Assembly (NCBI RefSeq): GCF_002192415.1
Contig: NZ_CP021780.1
Span: 5,518,001 to 5,582,000, forward strand
DNA: 64,000 bases
Direction: 5' to 3'
Origin: Paenibacillus donghaensis
GTDB taxonomy: Bacteria > Bacillota > Bacilli > Paenibacillales > Paenibacillaceae
Within the stretch, counting starts at the first letter, position 1, and the number at the start of each line of letters is the position of its first letter. A program made the position numbers and the translations under genes. Shown here one piece after another: positions 55,166-63,990 of the stretch. Below the pieces are notes generated by a model. That model did no database searches. It was not told the origin of the DNA and worked only from the letters and a program-made list of their open reading frames with translations.

Positions 55166-56593
55166 TTACTTCGTAAGCTGAGTAGCCTTGCCGTTCTCAA
55201 CTGTCCACACAAGGCCGCCGCTGACCACTGCAAGCTTGCTGCCGTCCTGAGATACTGCTGCTTCAGATACATCTTCGGCTGTGCGGAACAGCTCGGTACG
55301 TGCGCCATTAGTGATCGAATAGATTATGGTACCGCCATCTGCCGTCAAACCCGAAACGACCAGACCGCCATTAACTCCAGTAGACCAGGTAGCTTCTGCA
55401 TCCAGAGCAAAGTCCACGATTGTGCCGTCCGCTTGGATCGTCTTCAGTGTGTTGGCGGTGTTGCCTTCCGGGTCAGCGCTCAGGTATACGATGCTGCCAT
55501 CGGCGAGAATTTCCGGGTACAGCTTGTTGTCCGGTGTGGTGGTCAGCGCAGCCGGCTTCGCATCCTTGGCAGTCAGGTCCAGCTTGAACAGCTGCTCCCC
55601 GGCCTTGCTGAAGTCTACCGTGAGAGAATCCTCTGTGCTGTCAGCATCATTCTTGGCCACACCGGTTACATTTACGATATAAACAGCAGCCTTGCCATCA
55701 GCGGAAATGCGCAGCTCGGATTTATTCTCTACCTTGTCGGCTAATACGGACTTGACCTCACCCGTCTCTACAGAGATGGAAGCAATCTTCTCCTGCTTGT
55801 CACCCTGGATGAACAAGATCTTCGTGCCGTCCTGCGACCACACCAGATCCGTCTTCACGCTGTTGTCTGTTCCCAGTGTGCGGATGACCCCGTTGTTCAG
55901 ATTCATCAGATTCAAGATCCCGGTTCCGTCGTTAAAAGCGCCCCATTGCCCATCCTTCGATACGGCAAAATCCGCTGCGCTCTCATTGGAGGAGAACACC
56001 TCGTAATTGCCCGGCTGCGTGCTGAATCTGAACAGTGTTGCCGCTTCGGCATCACTGCTGTTCGCAATCAGGTAGCCTGCGGCGGTCCATCTCAGCCCAT
56101 CAAACCCGCCTTCCGGACGCGCAAAGCTCATCAGGCTCTTCTCATCCGCCTGCAGCTCGCCACCAAGCGCCTCTACTACTCTGGTCAGCTCAACATAGGT
56201 TTTATTATTGAATGTTACAGGCGCGACAGTGAATTCCTGTGCAGCACCGTCTACCTGATAACTTTTGGAACCAAGTTGGATGTGTACGTTATGTAACCCC
56301 TTGCTGTCATTCAGTTCGAAGCTGTTTGCTCCCATGATTAAATTGGCTCCAAGCTCATCCGCAAGCTCGCTCAGCGAATACAGCTTGTAACCGCCGCTGT
56401 CGATGGTACTCAGCACCACTGGTGTGCCGTTCACAGTCCATGCACCCGTTCCTGCCTTCACTGCCGGCTGAACGGCAACCTTGACTGCTGCACCATTCCC
56501 GCTGTTCACACCGGAAGCGGCTGAAACACTGCCTGCACCCGCTGTTACGAGAAGTGCTGATACCAAGCCAACGCTTAACCATTTACTATTCAT
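55166..56593 (-). CDS. secreted stalk-domain / beta-propeller protein
   Basis: A 475-residue exported protein. ATG at 56591-56593 is used; a TTG one codon earlier is also well spaced from AAGGGTG. A signal peptide (about 1-27, ending VSA) is followed by a copper-amine-oxidase-type stalk domain (about 45-150, YKLYSLSELADELGANLIMG and VTFNNKTYVELTRVVEALGG). The rest (160-475) has repeated TolB/WD-like blades such as LVWSQDGTKILFIQG, LRISADGKAAVYIVN and AVSQDGSKLAVVSGGLVWTV. It probably binds matrix or wall. It is upstream of pstS on the same strand, so may be phosphate-regulated, but no Pho box could be confirmed. Confidence 0.75.
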   Translation of the reverse strand: MNSKWLSVGLVSALLVTAGAGSVSAASGVNSGNGAAVKVAVQPAVKAGTGAWTVNGTPVVLSTIDSGGYKLYSLSELADELGANLIMGANSFELNDSKGLHNVHIQLGSKSYQVDGAAQEFTVAPVTFNNKTYVELTRVVEALGGELQADEKSLMSFARPEGGFDGLRWTAAGYLIANSSDAEAATLFRFSTQPGNYEVFSSNESAADFAVSKDGQWGAFNDGTGILNLMNLNNGVIRTLGTDNSVKTDLVWSQDGTKILFIQGDKQEKIASISVETGEVKSVLADKVENKSELRISADGKAAVYIVNVTGVAKNDADSTEDSLTVDFSKAGEQLFKLDLTAKDAKPAALTTTPDNKLYPEILADGSIVYLSADPEGNTANTLKTIQADGTIVDFALDAEATWSTGVNGGLVVSGLTADGGTIIYSITNGARTELFRTAEDVSEAAVSQDGSKLAVVSGGLVWTVENGKATQLTK

Positions 56594-56759
56594 CAATTAG
56601 ATTCACCCTTTTCCTCTAGGTAACTGCTACTGTAATTTTCGTCTACAATTGTGAAATCTGTTACGGAGGAATGTTTTGGTAATATTAACTGACAAGCTTT
56701 TTTTCGCGGGCTTAATAAAGTGATTTACATTGCATCTTATAATCTAATTAATTACAATA

Positions 56760-56906
56760 ATGGTAATTTTAACATGCCCAGCACCAAGGTCAGGGAATAC
56801 CCGGGGCTGGAGCGCTATCGCGCTGAACGTATATGTGCTGACCGGCTTCTCACTCCTGTTTATGCTGCTGAATGTACTGGCCCTGCGCAAGCACCGCCAA
56901 ATGTAA
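56760..56906 (+). CDS. possible 48-residue membrane peptide or gene remnant
   Basis: A plus-strand frame from ATG 56760 to TAA 56904-56906 ends in a clear membrane helix with a basic tail: SAIALNVYVLTGFSLLFMLL then NVLALRKHRQM. The first 20 residues look non-coding and no ribosome binding site precedes the ATG, so this may be the last exon-like remnant of a larger membrane protein. The rest of 56594-57021 shows no other gene. Confidence 0.3.
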   Translation: MVILTCPAPRSGNTRGWSAIALNVYVLTGFSLLFMLLNVLALRKHRQM

Positions 56907-57021
56907 CTTTAAACTTGCTATGGTACTATATACTGGAATGACGAGGAAGAGATTGAGCTGACGATTCAATTCATCATGCATGGAATCGGCGCCCCTCTCC
57001 GGGAAAAGGAGCGAAGCTAAA

Positions 57022-60000
57022 GTGGGCAACAGTGTACCGGAACGCATCATCAGGCTGCTCTGCGGCGACTCCTTCTATAAACAGGGACTGTCGTATTATC
57101 AGTCAGGCTGGGTGGAATTGTCCGAAGCGTACGACATAGAGCTAGAGGATAGCTACGGGGAGAATTACATCACTTCCCAATATTCTGCCATCGTTCAGGG
57201 CGAAGGGGAGAACTATCAGCTTGAAGCCTATATCCGCAGCGATAATGATGTGGATGCAGAATGTACCTGTCCTGACTTTCAGGCATCCGCATCAGGCCGT
57301 TACTGCGAGCACATTGCCGCCATGCTGATTGCTATCCTTAACCAGGAGCAGAAAGAAGGCAGAAAGGGCGCGGGGCGGGTGCCGCAAGGGCCTGCCCCGC
57401 ATAGCACAAGCTCCGCCAGTCCCAGAGCAGCAGACGGACACAGCAGAGACCAACAGATTGTGAACAGTATGCTGGGGCTGTTCGAGCGCAGCAAGGTTCG
57501 TCCCGGCAGCACCGGAAGATTCGTCGATCTGCGTACGCCGCTGCGCCTGGAGATCATCTGCAAGCCATATCAATACAGGCATGGCGGCAGTATGCTGGGC
57601 GTCGAGCTTAAGGTGGGACCGGGGCGGATGTATATTGTACAGCAGGCCCGAGTGTTCCTGGAACATGTGCAGCGGGGGGAGCCTTACACCTTCTCCAGGC
57701 ATTTCAGCTATGATCCTGCCCTGCACAGCTTCGGCAGGGAGGATCATGCTATACTGCTTAAGCTTATAGAGGCCTGGCAGCAGGAGCAGCTATACCGCGA
57801 TGGGATCAGCTCTTATGCGTCAACCCGTGCGGACCAAGGCGGGGATCGGCTGCTGCCGGTCCCTCCTCTGCTCTGGAACAGCCTTGCGCCGCTGCTTATT
57901 GCAGCTCCGAGTGTCTATCTGCAGCAAGGCCATCTGCTGGTGGAGACACTTCAGTTCTCAGACGATATTCCTCCACTGCGCTTCGGGTTCGAGCCGGATG
58001 GGGAAGGGTACCGACTGCAGATCGAGGGCTTGGAGCAGCTGACCGTGCTGCAGGATTACGGACTGGTGTTATCCGAAGGCAGACTGCTGAAGGTAGCAGA
58101 GGCAGGCTGCAGGCAGCTGGCCGAGATGAATGTCCTGCTCGGCTCCTCCCGCAGAAACGGGATTGGAATCTCGCCGGAGCAAATGGAGCCTTTTATGGAC
58201 AAGGTCATACCCGGACTGCAGAAGCTCGGTCAAGTACAGATCGCTGACAGTATTGCCAGCCGGATTGTGCAAACCCAGCTGTCTGCCAGGCTCTATCTCG
58301 ACCGGGTCAAAGACCGCCTGCTCGCCGGGCTGGAGTTTCAATACGGCGACATTATTCTTAATCCACTGGAAGAACAGGCGCGCGGCACTAAGGTGATTCT
58401 AATTCGTGATACCGAAGCCGAACGCCGCATTCTTGAGCTGATGGAACAGGGCTCCTTCGCAGCTACAGAGAGCGGTTATATGCTGCATGAGGAAGAAGCG
58501 GAATATGATTTCCTCTATCATACCGTGCCTTTGCTGGAAGAACTGCTGGAAATCTACGCAACCTCAGCGGTTAAAGCACGGCTGGTGACCGGAGCGTCAA
58601 CACCCAAAGCGAGCCTGAGCTGGAATGAGAAGACGGACTGGCTGGACTTCAAATTCGATATGGCGGGTATCCCGGAAACGGAAATTGTCCAGATTCTGCA
58701 TTCGCTTCAGGATAAACGCAAATATTACCGCTTGCCGAACGGGGCGCTGCTGCCGCTGGAGAGCGCGGAGTTCCAGGAGATTATCAGCTTCATGAATGAG
58801 CTGGGTCTCCATCAGGTTGACCTTCAGAGCGCGACCATGTCACTGCCCGTTCTGCACGGCCTGAATCTTAAATCTCCCTATGACAAAAGCGATGCTGTCA
58901 AAATCGGCAAATCATTCCGGCAATTGCTGGCCGACATGCAGAACCCGGACCATCTGGATTTCCCGGTGCCGGAGAGTCTGATCCCAGTGCTGCGTGATTA
59001 CCAGCAGCATGGTTTCCAGTGGCTGAAGACCCTGGCCCACTACCGTTTCGGGGGCATATTGGCCGACGATATGGGCCTTGGCAAAACGCTGCAGAGTATC
59101 GCCTTTCTGCTCTCTGAGCTGGACTCCATCCGTGAGAGCGGTCAACCGGCGCTGATTGTCGCTCCCGCCTCGCTGGTCTATAACTGGCTGAATGAGCTTA
59201 AGAAGTTCACGCCGCAGCTGCGTGCGGTCATTGCTGACGGGAACCTAACGGAGCGCAGCCGCATCTTGCAGAGTCCTGCCGGAGCAGATGTGATCATCAC
59301 CTCCTACCCACTGCTGCGCAGAGATGTCAAGCTGTATAAGGGTAGGAGCTTCCATACCCTGATTCTAGACGAGGCGCAGACGATCAAGAACCATGCCACC
59401 CAGACCGCACAGGCCGTTCAGGTGCTTCAAGCCCGGCACCGGTTCGCCCTAACCGGAACACCGGTAGAGAATACGCTGGAGGATCTGTGGTCGATCTTCA
59501 GCACCGTGCTGCCGGGACTGTTCCCGGGCAAAAAAGCTTTTCATGATCTGCCCCGGGAAACCGTTGCCCAGCGGGCACGCCCTTTTCTGCTGCGCCGTTT
59601 GAAGCGTGATGTACTGAAGGAGCTGCCTGACAAGATTGAATCGCTGCAGGCTTCAGAGCTGCTGCCAGAGCAGAAGAAGCTGTATGTCGCCTATCTCGCC
59701 CAGCTCCAGAAGGAGGCGCTTAAGCATCTGAACAAGGACAGCTTCTTCGGCCAGAGCAGGATCAAGATTCTAGCCGGACTGACGCGGCTGCGTCAGCTGT
59801 GCTGTCACCCTGCTCTGTTCGTGGAAGGGTATACCGGAGGGTCCGCGAAGTTCGAGCAGCTGTTGGAGATTATCGAGGAGTGCCGCAGCTCGGGCAAGCG
59901 GATGCTGGTATTCTCGCAGTTCACCGAGATGCTGGGCCTGATCGGGCGGGAGCTTGGAGTGCAGGGGGTGCCATACTTCTACCTGGATGGCCAGACTCCC

Positions 60001-60354
60001 GCTTCGCAGCGGGTGGAGCTGTGCGACCGGTTCAATCAAGGCAACCGCGACCTGTTCCTGATCTCCTTGAAGGCAGGCGGCACCGGCCTCAACCTGACCG
60101 GTGCCGACACCGTTATTCTCTACGACCTGTGGTGGAACCCGGCGGTGGAGCAGCAAGCCGCCGACCGCGCCCACCGGATGGGACAGAAGAACGTGGTCCA
60201 AGTCATCCGCCTGGTTGCCCAGGGCACCGTCGAGGACAAGATGTACGAGCTGCAGCAGAAGAAAAAAAATCTGATCGACGAAGTCATCCAGCCCGGACAG
60301 GAGGGCTTGTCCACCTTGACGGAGCAGGATATCCGCTCGCTGCTGCTGCTTTGA
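57022..60354 (+). CDS. SWIM-domain SNF2-family helicase
   Basis: A 1110-residue Swi2/Snf2 DNA translocase of the bacterial type. GTG at 57022 is chosen since AAAGGAG lies ten bases upstream; the ATG at 56980 has no site. The N-terminus carries a SWIM zinc finger (CTCPDFQASASGRYCEHIAA, about residues 79-98), followed by a long bacterial SNF2-associated region and the helicase core from about residue 650. Motif I is DDMGLGKTLQSI with K688, Ia APASLVYNW, II LDEAQTIKNH, III ALTGTPVENTLEDLW, then the C-terminal lobe VFSQFTEMLGLIGREL, SLKAGGTGLNLTGAD and DRAHRMGQ. Such proteins remodel protein-DNA complexes, perhaps RNA polymerase in the manner of RapA. No partner genes adjoin it. Confidence 0.93.
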   Translation: MGNSVPERIIRLLCGDSFYKQGLSYYQSGWVELSEAYDIELEDSYGENYITSQYSAIVQGEGENYQLEAYIRSDNDVDAECTCPDFQASASGRYCEHIAAMLIAILNQEQKEGRKGAGRVPQGPAPHSTSSASPRAADGHSRDQQIVNSMLGLFERSKVRPGSTGRFVDLRTPLRLEIICKPYQYRHGGSMLGVELKVGPGRMYIVQQARVFLEHVQRGEPYTFSRHFSYDPALHSFGREDHAILLKLIEAWQQEQLYRDGISSYASTRADQGGDRLLPVPPLLWNSLAPLLIAAPSVYLQQGHLLVETLQFSDDIPPLRFGFEPDGEGYRLQIEGLEQLTVLQDYGLVLSEGRLLKVAEAGCRQLAEMNVLLGSSRRNGIGISPEQMEPFMDKVIPGLQKLGQVQIADSIASRIVQTQLSARLYLDRVKDRLLAGLEFQYGDIILNPLEEQARGTKVILIRDTEAERRILELMEQGSFAATESGYMLHEEEAEYDFLYHTVPLLEELLEIYATSAVKARLVTGASTPKASLSWNEKTDWLDFKFDMAGIPETEIVQILHSLQDKRKYYRLPNGALLPLESAEFQEIISFMNELGLHQVDLQSATMSLPVLHGLNLKSPYDKSDAVKIGKSFRQLLADMQNPDHLDFPVPESLIPVLRDYQQHGFQWLKTLAHYRFGGILADDMGLGKTLQSIAFLLSELDSIRESGQPALIVAPASLVYNWLNELKKFTPQLRAVIADGNLTERSRILQSPAGADVIITSYPLLRRDVKLYKGRSFHTLILDEAQTIKNHATQTAQAVQVLQARHRFALTGTPVENTLEDLWSIFSTVLPGLFPGKKAFHDLPRETVAQRARPFLLRRLKRDVLKELPDKIESLQASELLPEQKKLYVAYLAQLQKEALKHLNKDSFFGQSRIKILAGLTRLRQLCCHPALFVEGYTGGSAKFEQLLEIIEECRSSGKRMLVFSQFTEMLGLIGRELGVQGVPYFYLDGQTPASQRVELCDRFNQGNRDLFLISLKAGGTGLNLTGADTVILYDLWWNPAVEQQAADRAHRMGQKNVVQVIRLVAQGTVEDKMYELQQKKKNLIDEVIQPGQEGLSTLTEQDIRSLLLL

Positions 60355-60424
60355 TTGCAGAGCGGCTGGGGATCGGGGGATTTTGACCACTAGATTTCAA
60401 CTCGGAATGTTACCTGGAGCGTTC

Positions 60425-60640
60425 GGAGTAAATAGATGCGAAACTGCAACTAATTTCAGTCGTATCGTGCGCTATCGGGTGATTAAGTGCGAATCTGCAA
60501 TTAATTTCGATTAAAATGGTTCACTGACGATCAAACCCCTGAATTAGATGCTAATTCGCATCTATTTCCCCAAAAACGGAAAAAACCCTATATTTAGATG
60601 CAGTTTCGCAACTAATTCAGGGTTCGATCTTATGGAACCA
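60425..60640. repeat. four imperfect GATGCGAA/TTCGCAAC repeats
   Basis: After the SNF2 gene, related short blocks recur about every 50-60 bases: TAGATGCGAAACTGCAACTA, AAGTGCGAATCTGCAATTAA, TAGATGCTAATTCGCATCTA and TAGATGCAGTTTCGCAACTA. The third is a near-perfect palindrome and the first and fourth are mutual inverse forms. This family differs from the CCTGCA dyads. Confidence 0.65.
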
Positions 60641-60696
60641 CCACGGAGCAAGTCTTCGAGATCTAGAAATTCTCCACTTACTAAAACACATAAAAC

Positions 60697-60740
60697 AGGG
60701 AAGCTCCCGCAGTCATTTAAGCGGCTGCGGAGTCTTCCCT
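60697..60740. terminator. hairpin at the end of the small pseudogene
   Basis: AGGGAAGCTCCCGCAG (60697-60712) pairs with CTGCGGAGTCTTCCCT (60725-60740) with two mismatches. T-rich sequence follows on the plus strand and GTTTTA on the minus strand, so it may serve the SNF2 gene, the pseudogene or both. Confidence 0.6.
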
Positions 60741-60969
60741 TTTATGCCCGTCTATATCGGCAAAATAATTTCTGGTCAACACCTCATTGCCCATAAGCAC
60801 AACCACTTCGCTCACATAGAGGATTCTGGTGCCGCCGAGCACATACCCTTCAATGGTTACAGCACCGGATTGACAGCAGCCTGGTTGACGATCTTTACTG
60901 TAATCAATTGTGTTGGACGAACGCCAGAGCCGGACTGTTCTCCAAAGGTCCCGTTGAGACTATAGCCAT
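60717..60969 (-). pseudogene. small beta-rich protein gene with two frameshifts
   Basis: A strong AGGAGGG site precedes ATG at 60967-60969, opening MAIVSTGPLENS. The sense then continues in a second frame as GSGVRPTQLITVKIVNQAAV and NPVL before a stop, and in a third as VTIEGYVLGGTRILYVSEVV then VLMGNEVLTRNYFADIDGHK ending at 60717. Joined, these give a coherent protein of about 80 residues of a type common in Paenibacillus-like genomes (exported beta proteins of unknown role, STGP...NxxxxTVKIVN...GYVL.GTR). Two frameshifts in an otherwise well-kept sequence suggest recent inactivation or a sequencing error. Confidence 0.65.
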
Positions 60970-61194
60970 CCTTTCTCCCTCCTCCCTTTTATGGCTGGCC
61001 TCTATTAAACTAGCAGACAGCTTCGTATTGATGGATCGATATAGTAATATTTCAGCAAACCGCGTACGGGGTGGACAATATGGAGACATCGGGTAAAGCA
61101 ACTCGGATGCTTCGAACCCTTTTGCTTCATCCGTTATATAGTTGTTGCATTTTTCGCTAAATTCGTTATACTTGTAAAAAATTAATACATATAA

Positions 61195-61425
61195 TCGATG
61201 ATCGGGAGAGTAATTACGTTTGTTCTAGTCTACAGCGAGCCGGAAGAGTGAAAGCCGGTACAGGACAGCTAATGAAGCGCACCCGTGAGATGGACCTCTG
61301 AAGCCAGTAGGAGGTTCCGGCAGAAGGCCGTTAACCTGTAAGGTGGCTAAACAGCTTGTTTAGCAACAAGAGTGGTACCGCGAGCGCTGAAGCCCTCGTC
61401 TCTTATGGAGATGAGGGCTTTTGTG
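61195..61425 (+). promoter_or_regulatory. T-box riboswitch, arginine (specifier CGC)
   Basis: Leader of argS. The T-box sequence AAGAGTGGTACCGCGAG is at about 61368-61384, and it can form the antiterminator with upstream sequence. The terminator hairpin AGCCCTCGTCTC...GAGATGAGGGCT followed by TTTTG is at 61391-61423. Stem I contains the usual GAA-specifier-A pattern, GAAGCGCACC, putting the Arg codon CGC at 61278-61280 in the specifier loop. Uncharged tRNA-Arg would bind and prevent termination, raising argS expression when arginine is short. Confidence 0.92.
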
Positions 61426-61453
61426 TGTGCATTTATCGAAGGAGGTTATTTCT

Positions 61454-63331
61454 GTGATCAGCGAAGTCATTAGAGCAAGTCTGCAAAAAAGCATATCCAG
61501 CGTATGCAGTAGCTTGGGCATGGAGTGGGACGGAGAGTGGAGTGGGGTTATTCCTCTGGAGCAGCCTGCCCACGCGGAGCATGGGGATTATTCCAGCAGT
61601 CTGGCTATGCAGCTGGCCAAACGCCTGCGCAAGCCGCCTATAGTGATAGCCGGGCTGGTGAAGGCTGAAATGGAGCAGCAAGGCTGCTGCGGCGGTCTGC
61701 TGAGCAGGGTCGAGGTTGCGGCCCCGGGTTTCGTGAACCTATACGTGGACTGGCGGGAGTGGGCGGTGCGCTCTTTTGATTATCCGGCAGTGGCACAGGG
61801 CAAAATCGCCATAGAACATACTTCGGTCAACCCCAATAAGTCCATGCATGTAGGCCACCTGAGAAACGCCTGCATCGGGGATGCCTTGGCCAGGCTGCTC
61901 AGAACAACAGGCAACGAGGTAGAGGTCCATAACTATGTCGATGATTTGGGGAATCAGCTGGCAGATACGGTCGTTGGATTACTGCATGTCCCCCTGGAAG
62001 GCGAGCATATCCGTTTCGGCGACTACTGCTGGGATGTGTATGCCAGTGTCAATCGGGAGTATGCGCAGCAGCCTGAAATGACAGCCAAACGTACAGAGAT
62101 GCTGCATGCGCTGGAGCAAGGCAAGGGCAACGAAGCCTGGCTTGGCAATCTGACAGCAGAGCGGATTGTCCGGGAGCATGTCGAGGAGATGCACAGCTTC
62201 GGCATAGACTACGATCTGCTGGTCTGGGAGAGCAGTATTGTAAGAGGCGGATTCTGGAATGCTACCTTCCAGCTGCTGCAGCAGACACCCGTGTTTGTGA
62301 AGGAAACAGCCGGCAAGCTTGCCGGGTGCTGGGTGCTGAAGGTTTCCGGCGGTGACGGGGAGCAGACGGAAGAACAATCGGAGGAGCATCACCAGGATAA
62401 GGTGCTGGTGCGTTCGAACGGGATTTTGACTTATACGGCCAAGGATATTGCCTATCATCTGTGGAAATTTGGCCTGCTCGAGCAGGACTTTCTGTACAAA
62501 CCGTTTACAAGCGGCGTTTCAACTACAAGCCCTGCCGGGCAGCAGCAGCCCTATGGACAGGCGCGCAGCGTTATTAACGTCATTGACTACAGACAGGAGT
62601 ATCCGCAAGCGATGGTCAAGCAGGCACTGGAGGTGCTGGGATATGCCGAACAGGCGGATCAGCTTCATCATGTGAGCTATGGCGTGGTTTCACTCAGTCC
62701 CGCTTCAGCGGATGAGTTGGGCCTGGACACCTCCGATCTTAGAAGCTCCTACGCCATGTCTGGCCGTCAGGGGATCGGGGTCAAGGTGTCAGAACTGCTG
62801 CAGCGGATGGAAACAGTGATTGAGAACGCCCGGCCTGACAGCAGCGGGCTTACCAGCCGCGAGATAGCCACCGCAGCGATCCGTTATTACTTGCTGCGCT
62901 TCAATCTGGGGACGGAGATCGTGTTTGATTTCAAACAGGCGACGGAAATCTCCGGCAACACCGGCGTATACCTGATGTATACTTTTGCCCGTGCCAGCAG
63001 TGTATTGAGCAAAGCACAGCTCCCTATCCCAGCAGATGCGGCACTGCTTGCCTTCCCTGCACTGCCCGAGCCTGCAGAGAATGGACTGCTGAGACAGCTG
63101 GCAGCGTGGCAGGACACGTTGTATACGGCAAGCCAGGAGCTGACACCCAATACCATCTGCAGCTACGCCCATACGCTGGCTACGTTGTTCAACAACTTTT
63201 ACGGTGCCTGCCCCATCCTCAAAGGGGAACCTGCCACGATTCTCTTCCGGCTCTGGTTGACCTCCCGGTTCAGGGATACCTTTGGCGAGGTGCTTGAGGT
63301 GCTGGGACTGCCGGCGCCTGAGCGTTTGTAA
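61454..63331 (+). CDS. argS: arginyl-tRNA synthetase (divergent, T-box controlled)
   Basis: Class I synthetase of 625 residues. GTG at 61454 has AAGGAGG eight bases upstream; the frame open to 61421 lies in the T-box terminator. An N-terminal Add-1-like tRNA D-loop binding domain (PAHAEHGDYSSSLAMQLAKR) precedes the catalytic domain with EHTSVNPNKSMHVGHLRNAC (HVGH at 132-135), YVDDLGNQLAD and the signature loop MSGRQGIGVK at 435-444 in place of KMSKS. A DALR anticodon domain ends the protein. It is longer than the usual Bacillus ArgS (about 556 residues) and its signature loop is of the MSGRxG type, so it is probably a second, alternative ArgRS. Confidence 0.93.
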   Translation: MISEVIRASLQKSISSVCSSLGMEWDGEWSGVIPLEQPAHAEHGDYSSSLAMQLAKRLRKPPIVIAGLVKAEMEQQGCCGGLLSRVEVAAPGFVNLYVDWREWAVRSFDYPAVAQGKIAIEHTSVNPNKSMHVGHLRNACIGDALARLLRTTGNEVEVHNYVDDLGNQLADTVVGLLHVPLEGEHIRFGDYCWDVYASVNREYAQQPEMTAKRTEMLHALEQGKGNEAWLGNLTAERIVREHVEEMHSFGIDYDLLVWESSIVRGGFWNATFQLLQQTPVFVKETAGKLAGCWVLKVSGGDGEQTEEQSEEHHQDKVLVRSNGILTYTAKDIAYHLWKFGLLEQDFLYKPFTSGVSTTSPAGQQQPYGQARSVINVIDYRQEYPQAMVKQALEVLGYAEQADQLHHVSYGVVSLSPASADELGLDTSDLRSSYAMSGRQGIGVKVSELLQRMETVIENARPDSSGLTSREIATAAIRYYLLRFNLGTEIVFDFKQATEISGNTGVYLMYTFARASSVLSKAQLPIPADAALLAFPALPEPAENGLLRQLAAWQDTLYTASQELTPNTICSYAHTLATLFNNFYGACPILKGEPATILFRLWLTSRFRDTFGEVLEVLGLPAPERL

Positions 63332-63465
63332 CTGAGGCAGCTAAGGAATACGCGATTCCGCTAAAGGAAGCCAGAACGTGCCGAACGTACCTTGCGAAGT
63401 AGTGCTAACGTGTGTGAGCGGTTGGGCGTACGTGTATATGCTCGGGGGGCGTGTGCGATGTGCGA

Positions 63466-63715
63466 AATACCTGCAATAATACATCTTTTATAGCTACCAG
63501 CGCCGCCAATGCTCAAATACCTGCGAAAGTACATCTTTTCTAGCCGCCAGCACCACCAATGCTCAAATACCTGCAATAATACATCTTTTCTGGCCGCCAG
63601 CGCCGCCAATGCTCAAATACCTGCAATAGTACATCTTTTCTAGCCGCCAGCACCACCAATGCTCAAATACCTGCAATAGTACATCTTTTTTCGCGCTAAA
63701 CCGCCTTTGGAGTAA
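63466..63715. repeat. five exact 50-bp tandem repeats
   Basis: AATACCTGCAATA.TACATCTTTTCT..CCGCCAGC.CC.CCAATGCTCA is repeated with an exact 50-base period starting at 63466, 63516, 63566, 63616 and 63666. Differences are single bases; the A/C-rich positions alternate GCCGCC and ACCACC between copies. It is the reverse complement of the two 50-base submotifs inside the 324-bp units at 50641-51865. Confidence 0.92.
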
Positions 63716-63990
63716 ATTTAGTCTGAAATGCCTGCACTATCGCAGGTATTCTTCTTAATATGTAGGCTTTCTGCGAAAAGCCTGCACATTTGCAGGTTTT
63801 CGCCGGTTCCCAAAGCGATGGCACATTCGTGCGGTGGCGGTGAGCGTTCTCCCCCCGAACGCACAAACAGCCTTCCCGAAGGAAGGCTGTCATCACCGTC
63901 CCGGCACGGGATACCGCCCCAAAGGGCGAATTGCGAAGTAGCGTTAATGTGTGTGGGCGGATCGGCATACAGGGGCGGATAAATGTAAGT
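63716..63990. repeat. inverted, rearranged copy of the 50.4-51.9 kb repeat module
   Basis: Read on the minus strand this stretch gives, in order, GCGAAGTAGCG-type, CCCTTTGGGGCGGTATCCCG, the UUCG-loop hairpin (63867-63890), the dyad CCTGCAAATGTGCAGG (63781-63796), AAGAAGAATACCTGCGATAGTGCAGGC (split: dyad at 63733-63748) and ACTCCAAAGGCGGTTTAG, i.e. the same blocks and order as at 50510-50820. It ends near the window edge; more may lie beyond. Confidence 0.85.

Noticed and set aside
63466..63715. CRISPR array
   Set aside because: The 50-bp units are contiguous with no unique spacers, and there are no cas genes in the window.
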